A stretch of 8,212 nt of DNA from an uncultured Odoribacter sp. (GTDB lineage Bacteria; Bacteroidota; Bacteroidia; Bacteroidales; Marinifilaceae): the NCBI GenBank assembly GCA_905204385.1, contig CAJKZL010000121.1:1-8212 (forward strand). Reading direction: 5' to 3'. Shown in pieces: positions 1-6,700 of the stretch. Within the stretch, counting starts at the first letter, position 1. The number at the start of each line of letters is the position of its first letter. Below the pieces are notes generated by a model, which saw only the letters and a list, made by a program, of their open reading frames with translations, had not been told where the DNA came from and ran no database searches. Both the position numbers and the translations under genes were made by a program.

Positions 1-230
1 GGGCCTGAAGGGCATTTCTCGGAGGTCCGTGCCGGCGGGCTTCCGGCCTCCTCCTTCGGGGAGGCCGGGAAGGAAACCGCCTTCAGTCTGCCAGGCACCG
101 AGCGGCCGCCTCGGGCTTCGCTCGGGGCTTCGCCCCTATTTCTCATCGGAGAAAGGGGCCGATGGTATTTGCCTGCGCTCTTCAGGGCGAAGCAGCGGAC
201 GGTTGGGACAAAGCCCGGCCGCCGGGCGTG
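1..230. repeat. GC-rich, hairpin-dense noncoding stretch
   Basis: No convincing gene is seen here. The stretch holds several perfect or near-perfect inverted repeats: a 9-bp stem at 43-51/60-68 (ccggcctcc with ggaggccgg); a 5-bp stem at 98-102/110-114; a 5-bp stem at 124-128/132-136 with a three-base loop (ggggc ttc gcccc); a competing stem that pairs 132-136 with 155-159 and continues as tttctc/gagaaa at 139-144/149-154; and a 6-bp stem at 213-218/222-227. The arm 132-136 belongs to two mutually exclusive stems. None is followed by a clear T-run, so I do not call them intrinsic terminators. They may be intergenic repeat or transcript-end structures of a high-GC genome. Open frames through this stretch look like GC-driven noise, rich in Arg, Gly and Pro. 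Confidence 0.5.
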
Positions 231-298
231 CGGTCGGGGCGAGCGCTTTTGACGGAGTCGACGGCCGGGGCGGGCAATTATGACCGCACAAAAAAGTG

Positions 299-325
299 TT
301 CTGACGAAAAGTCTTTTGGTCATAA
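299..325. promoter_or_regulatory. 27-bp imperfect dyad, operator-like
   Basis: The sequence is nearly a perfect odd palindrome centred on T312. Eleven of thirteen base pairs match; the mismatches are 306/318 and 301/323. The core is aaaag-t-ctttt flanked by gac/gtc and then tt/aa. The loop would be too short for a stable RNA hairpin across the core, so a DNA site for a dimeric regulator is one reading. It lies about 220 bp upstream of the RidA-family start, in a locally AT-richer patch (about 280-350). No known regulator consensus was recognised, and function is inferred only from symmetry. Confidence 0.3.
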
Positions 326-472
326 TGCTTTTCTTCCTTCATAACGTCACGTCTTTACGGACGGAGCCAAAGGATGATCGGGTCGGCATTTTTGGCAAAA
401 CGGTGCCGAAAGATGTCGCTCCGGGCAAGGAGAATGTCGCCGCCGTCCGTGTTCTCGGTGCGGCGGGGCCGC

Positions 473-478
473 TATAAA
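473..478 (+). promoter_or_regulatory. Possible -10 element for the RidA-family gene
   Basis: TATAAA stands out in otherwise GC-rich sequence about 70 bp upstream of the ATG at 545. A start point near 485 would give a leader of about 60 nt. No good -35 hexamer is visible at 16-18 bp upstream, so the call rests on the -10-like hexamer and its position alone. Confidence 0.25.
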
Positions 479-544
479 AGTAGGAAAAGGAAGGGGCCGT
501 CTCTTTCGGCTCTCCCCCGTCGAATCCTCTCCCGAGAACATCCC

Positions 545-1016
545 ATGACCGGCGAAGAAAAGCTCCACAGCCTCGGCCTCGCCCTGCCGCGCCCCTCCGG
601 TCCCGCGGACGTCTACCGCCGCGCCCGGCGCGGCGGAAATCTCGTCTATGTGGCGGGCCACACGCCCAACATCGACAGCCGTCTTCAACCCGAGTACGTG
701 GGCGTCGTGGGGCGCGCCATTACGCCCGCGCTCGCCAAGAAGGGAGCGCAGCTTTCGGGTCTCAACATCCTCGCGGCCCTCAAGGCCGAAGTCGGGAGCC
801 TCGACAAGGTGAAGGGCTTCGTGCAGATTTTGGGCTACGTTCGAAGCGCTCCGGACTTCGGGGGCCAGCCCGGCGTGATCAACGGCGCGTCCGAACTCTT
901 CGTCGCGCTCTACGGGGAAGGAGGACTTGCCGCACGCATGGCGCTCGGCACGAACGAACTCCCCGAAAGGGGCCTGCGTCGAGATCTGCGCGATCGCCGA
1001 AGTGGAGCCCGACTGA
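545..1016 (+). CDS. RidA/YjgF-family protein (reactive intermediate deaminase-like), frameshifted near its 3' end
   Basis: The product resembles the roughly 150-residue branch of the RidA/YjgF/UK114 family. Classical members are cytosolic trimers that hydrolyse reactive enamines and imines such as 2-aminoacrylate; this branch is less well characterised. Family-like stretches are NLVYVAGHTP (about residues 32-41), LNILAALKAEVGSLDKVK, GYVRSAPDF and VINGASELF, followed by AARMALGTNELP, whose Arg (residue 131, codon 935-937) matches the substrate-carboxylate-binding Arg of RidA. From the ATG at 545 the frame is good up to about 964. Read on unshifted it becomes an Arg-rich tail to a stop at 1079-1081. 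Dropping one base at 965-971 restores GACVEICAIAEVEPD and a TGA at 1014-1016, the expected family C-terminus. The shift sits in a cccc-gaaa-gggg mini-hairpin, so it may be a sequencing error or a real inactivating change. A gaga about 7 nt upstream is a weak ribosome site. Family assignment is firm; substrate is unknown. Confidence 0.8.
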
Positions 1017-1034
1017 GAAAGCTCAACAGCACGC

Positions 1035-1076
1035 GGAGCCGCGCGACCTCCTTGGCGGGATGGGTCGGGCGGCTCC
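1035..1076 (+). terminator. Stem-loop after the RidA-family gene, possible terminator lacking its T-tract
   Basis: Starting 18 nt after the restored stop codon, ggagccg (1035-1041) pairs perfectly with cggctcc (1070-1076), and inside it cgacc (about 1044-1048) can pair with ggtcg (about 1063-1067). This is where a transcription terminator for the plus-strand gene would be expected. No T-run follows. Instead the composition changes at once to that of the Bacteroidales part, so the T-tract may have been lost at the junction, or the stem-loop may not be an intrinsic terminator. Confidence 0.4.
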
Positions 1077-1085
1077 GTTGACCAT
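1070..1085. other. Compositional junction between two unrelated sequences
   Basis: To the left, the sequence is GC-rich and carries a plus-strand RidA-family gene with its 3' stem-loop. To the right, it is moderate-GC and carries a minus-strand Bacteroidales SusC/SusD-type operon. The minus-strand reading frame of the PKD-like protein is recognisable down to about TTGMNAMVNG (near 1080) and then turns into an Ala/Arg/Pro-rich tail that is just the reverse reading of the GC-rich stem-loop. No repeat, transposase or integrase is seen at the boundary. A chimeric assembly join is the simplest reading; recombination or transfer is the alternative. The exact base is uncertain within about 15 nt. 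Confidence 0.65.
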
Positions 1086-1280
1086 GGCATTCATGCCGGT
1101 GGTTAAGCGCGTAAATGCCTCCGGCTTTCCCTGTAAGGAAATCCAGTCGACCCCGTTTGTCGTTTCATAGACAGCGATGTAGGTAGGAGTCAGATTGGAA
1201 TAAATCTCGATGCTGAAAGTTTCCCTGTATTCCAGCCCATTGACGTTATTCCGCACGATGAGGACTCCCGGAATGGTGAT
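1083..1280 (-). pseudogene. Continuation of the PKD-like lipoprotein beyond an in-frame stop, cut at the junction
   Basis: This stretch keeps the same reading frame as the upstream PKD-like segment and reads ITIPGVLIVRNNVNG, LEYRETFSIEIYSN, LTPTYIAVYETTNG and VDWISLQGKPEAFTRL. It looks like genuine extracellular protein of the same gene rather than random sequence. The only interruption is the TAA at 1283-1281, which one base change could create (for example from AAA). The GTG at 1256-1254 could in principle restart translation, but there is no obvious ribosome site and no lipid signal. Full-length PKD-like family lipoproteins are, as I recall, several hundred residues long, so a large C-terminal part is missing to the left of the junction. 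Confidence 0.6.
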
Positions 1281-1589
1281 TTAATCTTCATAGCCTTTGG
1301 GACGTGTAATCAGCCAGTTCAGGTTTTGTGTTTTACCGACGGTGTCTTTTCCGATGATCCAGCGATAGGTGTAATCTTCCGGATGACTGTCTTCGGTATA
1401 GGTAATTGCAGGTTCCAATTGCAGCGTGTCGCCTATGTAGAGGATATGACTTCCTCCGTCTTCCGGCTGCAGGCCTTTCACGGACAATACATGTTCGAAA
1501 TCGCGTGTCGCCAGACTGTCTTTGTCGTCGAGACAAGAGGTGTGGAACAGGACAATGACGGCTAAAATAAAATAGAATGTATTTTTCAT
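1281..1589 (-). CDS. PKD-like family lipoprotein, N-terminal part ending at a premature stop
   Basis: Starting at the ATG at 1589-1587, the product opens with a hydrophobic lipoprotein signal ending in a lipobox at LFHTSC (Cys19). LDDKD follows directly, an acidic run like the surface-export signals of Bacteroidota lipoproteins. Then comes a beta-rich segment with ITYTEDSHPEDYTYRWI and a following LNWLITRPKGYED, the pattern of the PKD-like lipoproteins encoded next to SusC/SusD. An earlier in-frame ATG at 1640 is rejected: it would overlap the preceding gene and bury the lipid signal. A strong ribosome site GGAGGAGA (1603-1596) precedes the chosen start, 16 nt after the DUF4843-like stop. Translation ends after 102 residues at TAA 1283-1281, although homologous-looking protein continues in frame beyond it. 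Probable role: surface accessory protein of the uptake system, contacting substrate. The family call is from pattern recognition only. Confidence 0.65.
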   Translation of the reverse strand: MKNTFYFILAVIVLFHTSCLDDKDSLATRDFEHVLSVKGLQPEDGGSHILYIGDTLQLEPAITYTEDSHPEDYTYRWIIGKDTVGKTQNLNWLITRPKGYED

Positions 1590-1605
1590 AATGTATCTCC
1601 TCCGA

Positions 1606-2316
1606 TTATTCGTCGAAATAAATCCGGTTATTGTTTTCATCGTATTCTTCGTGGTCTAAAAACCATTGTGTGGCTACCTGTATCCAATAATCGACAATGA
1701 CGCTATTGCCGGGATCCGACCATTCCGGATCAGTGATTTTGCTGATTTCCAGAAATTTGATACATTTCCGGGGATGGTATGTAAGCTTTGCCAATTTAGA
1801 GTTGTTGGTCCAGAACAGAGGCGGGGTATTGACATTTTTCATGAAATCAATTTCTATGAATTGCAACTCCTTTATACCGGTTTTGAAGGTTTCGCCGGGA
1901 ATCAGTTCCAGATAGATTTTGTAATCATCCGTTTCGTTTAATGCGCCTACATGGATAACCAGCAGAATGCTGTCCTCCGCCAGGCCTTTTCGGAAAGTTT
2001 GAAGGGTATCGAGACTGTATTGTACGCCGGCTTCCACATGCTGTGATTTTTCAGGGTTCACCCTGACTCGGTAGCTGCGGTCGTTTTCAAAATCGATCAG
2101 GCCGGACAGGCGGACCGGGATAGTCAGGGTGTAATCGTCTGCTCCCACTCCCAGGAAATAGGCGTTGAAAGAATAGCTTTCCGGGTATTTTACATCCCCA
2201 TATTCTCCTTTAAGGATGTTCAGTGAACGGTAAGCGGTGTCTACCTGTAGAATGTCCTTTTCCTGACAGGCGGCTAACAGGCAGAAACTGAATATAAATG
2301 GATAAATAGTTTTCAT
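1606..2316 (-). CDS. DUF4843-like surface lipoprotein
   Basis: This is a 236-residue lipoprotein. The signal MKTIYPFIFSFCLLAAC has its lipobox at LLAAC (Cys17), and QEKD follows, an acidic/charged start compatible with export to the cell surface. The mature part is beta-rich: FLGVGADDYTLTIPVRLSG (about residues 54-72), then a segment with DRSYRVRVNPEKSQHVEAG and a later YKIYLELIPGETFKTG. This succession (a bound on 'pure' strands, PVRLSG, then xYRVxV, then LxLxxxxxFKTG) is what I know from DUF4843-type proteins, which commonly lie between SusD and a PKD-like lipoprotein. Their biochemical role is not established; a substrate-binding or lid-stabilising role on the surface is inferred from location. 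The start lies 11 nt after the SusD stop, with no strong ribosome site, so translational coupling within one transcript is likely. Length fits an intact family member. Confidence 0.75.
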   Translation of the reverse strand: MKTIYPFIFSFCLLAACQEKDILQVDTAYRSLNILKGEYGDVKYPESYSFNAYFLGVGADDYTLTIPVRLSGLIDFENDRSYRVRVNPEKSQHVEAGVQYSLDTLQTFRKGLAEDSILLVIHVGALNETDDYKIYLELIPGETFKTGIKELQFIEIDFMKNVNTPPLFWTNNSKLAKLTYHPRKCIKFLEISKITDPEWSDPGNSVIVDYWIQVATQWFLDHEEYDENNNRIYFDE

Positions 2317-2327
2317 GGTATTTGGAT

Positions 2328-3770
2328 TTAATGGTTACTGCCCGTTCCGAAATCTATTTCGTATTGCGGCAAAGGGAAAGTATATGCTTTCGGATCTATT
2401 TGTATGGTAGTACCTAAATAGTTTCCGTTGTCGATGGCGTTTTTGTTGATTCGTTTATAATACCAGAATAACTGTCCTTCTCCCCTGAATTCACAAATGT
2501 ATTCATGGGTAATTTCGTCGGCGATTTCGTCGTCGGTTGCGTTCAAAGCGACTTCTGTCGCTTTTCGGTTTTGCTTGAAGGTATTGAGTATTTCCCGGGG
2601 ATCCTCGTTTATAGACGGATCGTTCAGGGCTGCTTCGCTGGCGATCAGGTACATTTCGCCCAGCTTGAGCATCGGTACCAAGGGGTCTCCGTAGTGATCA
2701 CTATTTTCGCTGCTGGAGGAGCGTTTGTATTTAATCAGATTGATTTTGTTCAACCGGTTGTCGGCATGCCATGCGGTCAGGCGTAAATCGCCGTGAGTGT
2801 AGCAGTTGGTAGATTGGATAAAATCGCGGGAAAGTCCTTCGTACCTTGTGCGTGAAACTTCCAGTATGCTTTCCGTATATAAGCCGAATAGCAATTCCGG
2901 TACAAACAAGCGATCGGACTTGAGTTCGTTGCCATAAAGATCGGTTTCCGTAATTTCGTTTTCTTCGATAAAACGGAATTTGCCGCTGTTGATGACAAGA
3001 TTGGCATTGTCGTAGGCCTGGCGGTAATCTCCCTGCCAGAGACACGCCCGAGCCATCAATCCGCATACGGCATAGTAGTTCATGCGTTGATTGCGACTGT
3101 AATTCAGGTATTTATCCCGGTAGGATTTGTCCATGACGATGGGGTCGTGGTTTTTGAGCAATTCCCGGGCTTCCGTCAGGTCGTCCAGTATGTATTTCAA
3201 CACCTCGCTTGTGGTAAAGGACGTGCCGATAGTGAGTCCGAAATCGGTTTTGTAAGGCACTTTTTGGGAATTCGGATCGACACTTAAAGATGCATTGAAC
3301 ATCCTGACCAGATCGAAATACATATAGGCTCTTAAGCCGAGGGCTTCTCCCAGTAATGTTTCTTTTACTCCGGCTTCGAAAAGGGTACGTTCCTCTTCCC
3401 GGAGATGGGATATCAGCAGATTACAGTTTACGATGTTGTTATACATTTTACTCCAGACTTTCAGCAGATTGTTTTGGGCTTCTGTCGTCGTATAATCGAA
3501 GTTTTTCCATTTTTCCCGTTCCGGTTCGCTTTCGTTGACGGAATATTGTTGTCCTAAGGGTTCTGTCAGGGTGAGCGTGAGGTTTGCCCCGTAGAGCTCG
3601 GAGGAGCCCATGTTGATGTATACGCCTGTCAGTGAGGAGTAGTATCCGTTGGCCGTCTCGAACATTTCCTTTTCATCGGTTTCGGATTTGGGAAGGACGT
3701 CCAGCCAGTTGCCGCAGGAAGCGAACAGGAAACTGCTTAATAATGCACTGAGATATAAATAGGTTTTCAT
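2328..3770 (-). CDS. SusD/RagB-family outer-membrane lipoprotein
   Basis: This 480-residue protein is the surface lipoprotein that caps the SusC barrel and helps capture the substrate. The signal ends in a lipobox at FLFASC (Cys19), followed by GNWLDVLPKS, the usual start of mature SusD proteins. An N-terminal helical TPR-like half includes LLGEALGLRAYMYFDLVRMF (about 139-158) and NQRMNYYAVCGLMAR (about 227-241). The C-terminal RagB/SusD half includes VPMLKLGEMYLIASEAAL (about 365-382), EFRGEGQLFWYYKRIN (about 427-442) and the terminal FPLPQYEIDFG. Length and all landmarks fit an intact member. It starts 11 nt after the stop of the SusC-like gene and is clearly its partner; DUF4843-like and PKD-like genes follow. 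No canonical ribosome site is seen, only GAGA a few bases before the ATG, as is common in Bacteroidota. The substrate cannot be inferred. Confidence 0.93.
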   Translation of the reverse strand: MKTYLYLSALLSSFLFASCGNWLDVLPKSETDEKEMFETANGYYSSLTGVYINMGSSELYGANLTLTLTEPLGQQYSVNESEPEREKWKNFDYTTTEAQNNLLKVWSKMYNNIVNCNLLISHLREEERTLFEAGVKETLLGEALGLRAYMYFDLVRMFNASLSVDPNSQKVPYKTDFGLTIGTSFTTSEVLKYILDDLTEARELLKNHDPIVMDKSYRDKYLNYSRNQRMNYYAVCGLMARACLWQGDYRQAYDNANLVINSGKFRFIEENEITETDLYGNELKSDRLFVPELLFGLYTESILEVSRTRYEGLSRDFIQSTNCYTHGDLRLTAWHADNRLNKINLIKYKRSSSSENSDHYGDPLVPMLKLGEMYLIASEAALNDPSINEDPREILNTFKQNRKATEVALNATDDEIADEITHEYICEFRGEGQLFWYYKRINKNAIDNGNYLGTTIQIDPKAYTFPLPQYEIDFGTGSNH

Positions 3771-3781
3771 GTGTCTCGCGT

Positions 3782-6700
3782 TTAAAAGTTTATCTGGGCC
3801 GAAAAATTGAGGGTACGGGCAAACGGATACGAGAGCCCCCGTTCCTGTTTGATGGTGGAAACATAAAACAGATCGTTCATGGTGGCCGAAAACCGTAGCA
3901 TGGAGATGAACTTCTGCTTCAGCCTTTCCGTTGGCAGGGTATAACTCAACCTCAGGGAAGTCAGGCTGAGTGTATGTTCATTCTGGACAAAACGGGAAGT
4001 CGACCGCGTGGGTGAAGTGTCTTTGATGCTTTTGTAGCGGGCGATGTCGCCAGGGGTTTTCCAGCGTTCTGTCAAAGCGCGGCGGTCGTTGTTTTTCATG
4101 TTGTTCACTCCTTCGATCTTCTCGTGCAAGGTGTAATTATACATGTCCGCTCCGGTGGAATAGTGGAAACTGCTGCCCAGGTCCAAACATCTGTATTTCA
4201 GGTTAAAACCGAAATAGCCTTCGAGGGTTGCCTCTTTGCATCCCACTGCCACCTGATCTTCCGGATTCCATGTGAAAGTCCTTTCCCCGCTTTGGGTCAG
4301 GAAGATTTCTTTCCCTGTTCCCGGGTCTATCCCCAGGCTTCTCACCGCGTAAATGGTATTCATGGATTGACCTTCTTCAAAAAGGAATACATTTACATTT
4401 TCTTTCTCGGCTTTTTTGCCTACCATATCGTTGTATTTTTTGAGGGCTTCCGATATGCGTTTGATTTTATTGGTGTTGTGCGTGCCGTTCAGATTCAGGC
4501 TCAGCATCCAATCCTTCGTTTTGAGGGCGGTGACCGTCAGGCTGAAATCGATGCCGCTGTTGGTCAGATCGCCCATATTGGTTTTATAGGTTTCGAAGCC
4601 GATGGAGGGGGCGATAGAGATATCGGTCAGGTTGCCTTTGGTGATGTTGTTGTAATAATTCAGGTCGAAGTTGATACTACCTTTTAACAAGCTGAATTCT
4701 AAGCCGATATTGCGATTCAATGTTTCCTGGCATTCCAGATCCGGGTTGCCCAGGGTAGATACCGAAGCTCCGGAAAACGGACCATAGGTGGGGTCTAGCC
4801 AGGTGTACAAACTCATGGCCTGATTCAGGGTGAAATTTTGGTTTCCGATGGTTCCGATGCTTGCCCGGACGGCCAGATTTTTGACGATATGCTGGTTTTC
4901 CATGAATTTCTCCCGGGAGATATTCCAACGGATGCCGGCAGACCAAAACGGAATAGTCCGCTGATTGCGTCCGAACAGGGAAGAACCGTCGAGCCGTCCG
5001 GTCAGATCTACGAGATAGCGGTTGTCGAAAGAGTAATTGAGGTTTGAGAAAGCGCCGGCGCTCCGGACGGTGTTTTCCGTTCCGGTAGGACGGCCGTATT
5101 GTTTGAATTGGGTGGCGTAAGAAAGATGAGCCAGCGCATCGTTCATAAATCCGGTGACAAGGTATGAATCGCTCCGGGTGTCCTGCTGTTTCAGTTCTCC
5201 GCCTACAATTCCCTGAAACAGATGTTTGTTTCGGTTCAAGGTGTACGATACGACCATGTTTCCGCTGAGAGTAAGACCGGAAGTGTTGTTTAGGGTATAT
5301 TGCCCCCGGCTGAATAATACGTCCGGATCGTTGACCGTGTTATCGTTGTCTTTGATGTAACTGTAACTCATGGGTGAGAGATAGGCATCGGTACGGCCGG
5401 TTTCGCTGCTGATTTTGAAATTGCCTTTCAGTCTCAGGCCGGAGAGTAACTCCCAGTTGATACCCAGGTTGTTGTAGAAATCCAGATTCTCTTTGCCGGT
5501 GAAGCTACTAAGGTATTTAGCTTCGTATACCGGGGATAATTGTGAGTCGCTGATCCCGAGACTCATATCTGCCGGAGCGACATTGTGCAGACTGAGGGTA
5601 CGGTAGTATTTTCCGTTTTCGTCTTTTTCCCGGTGGTAGGGTAAGGCTTGGGTATAGTTGCTGAAAGAACCGTAGGGAGATTCCTGACTGGTTACCCGGC
5701 TGAACTGCAGATCGTTGGTGATATTTAGTTTTTTGCGCTGATACAATAATTTTGTTCCGGCACTGATTTGATTGCGCTCCGAGCCTTTCATGACCCCTTT
5801 GGTGCCCCCACCCCCCAGGTTAATCTGATACCGGAGGCTGCCTTCTTTGCCTTTGGGCTGTTTGACACTGCCTTCGATAAAAAGGGAGTGGCGATGCTGG
5901 AAGGACACCTGGAGTGGTTTGGAGAGCCAGTAAGTATTTACTCCCGACATGATTTCTTTTTGGATGACATGGTAGGAATTGAGTTTACTGCCGGCGTCTT
6001 CTCCCGGCGTCGAAGCATCGAAAACGCCTGCCTGGCGTTGAAATTCCAATACTTCTGCCGCGTCCATCAGGTTGTAGGAACTGAGATCCGGTATTTGCAG
6101 GCTTCCGTTGAAGGTATAACTGATTTGCAATTTGCCGGCTTCCGGATTTTTGCTTTCGATGACAATCACGCCGTTGGCTGCCCGTGAACCGTAAATAGCA
6201 GCGGCGGAGGCGTCTTTTAAGATGGTGACGTTGGCTATGCGGTTCATGTCGAGGTCGTATACTTTTTCGACGGTGATTTCAAAGCCATCCAGAATAAAGA
6301 CCGGCAGGCTGGTGACCGTTTTCAGGTTACTTTCAGAAATTTCAGGGAAACTGTTCTGGCCGCGGATTTCAATGCGGTCGGGCACCCGGTTCGGGTCGGA
6401 ACCATACATTCCCCGCACGTCGATCACTTTGAAGGAGGGATCGAAAACTTTCAATGCGTCGAAAAAGTTGTTGATGTTGATGTTTCTCAGGTCGGCACCG
6501 TCTACCACAACGGCGGTCCCGGTGAAACTGTTTTTAGCTTTCGGATAATAACCGGTTGCGATAACGGTTTCCATTTCCAGGACAGCCGGTTCCAGCTGGA
6601 TCTTTAAGTCGGTATTCCCGTTGATTTTAACCTGTACGGGGTTGTAGCCGATAAATGAGAAGAGGAGTTCGTCCTGCAAGGAAGTTACCCGGATGGTAAA

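Noticed and set aside
280..477. Small plus-strand frame with a hydrophobic stretch resembling a signal peptide
   Set aside because: The hydrophobic part comes from a short AT-rich patch holding the dyad, and the rest resembles nothing known; no good ribosome site or conserved feature is visible. A small membrane peptide is possible but unsupported.
374..544. Upstream in-frame start for the RidA-family gene
   Set aside because: The extra 57 residues are Arg/Ser/Lys-rich and unlike the family N-terminus; the ATG at 545 gives the normal start and length.
1070..1085. Mobile-element insertion as the cause of the junction
   Set aside because: No terminal inverted repeats, target duplications, tRNA attachment site, transposase or integrase are visible in the window.
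347..1090. Long minus-strand open frame (247 residues) opposite the RidA-family gene
   Set aside because: It is the reverse reading of a GC-rich real gene, has no recognisable domain, is rich in Arg, Ala, Gly and His, and crosses the compositional junction.
1590..1640. Earlier ATG (1640) for the PKD-like lipoprotein
   Set aside because: It would overlap the DUF4843-like gene and put 17 residues in front of a normal lipoprotein signal; the ATG at 1589 has a strong GGAGGAGA ribosome site.
4124..4687. Plus-strand open frame of 187 residues inside the transporter gene
   Set aside because: It is antisense to a well-recognised SusC barrel region; no domain, ribosome site or promoter supports it.
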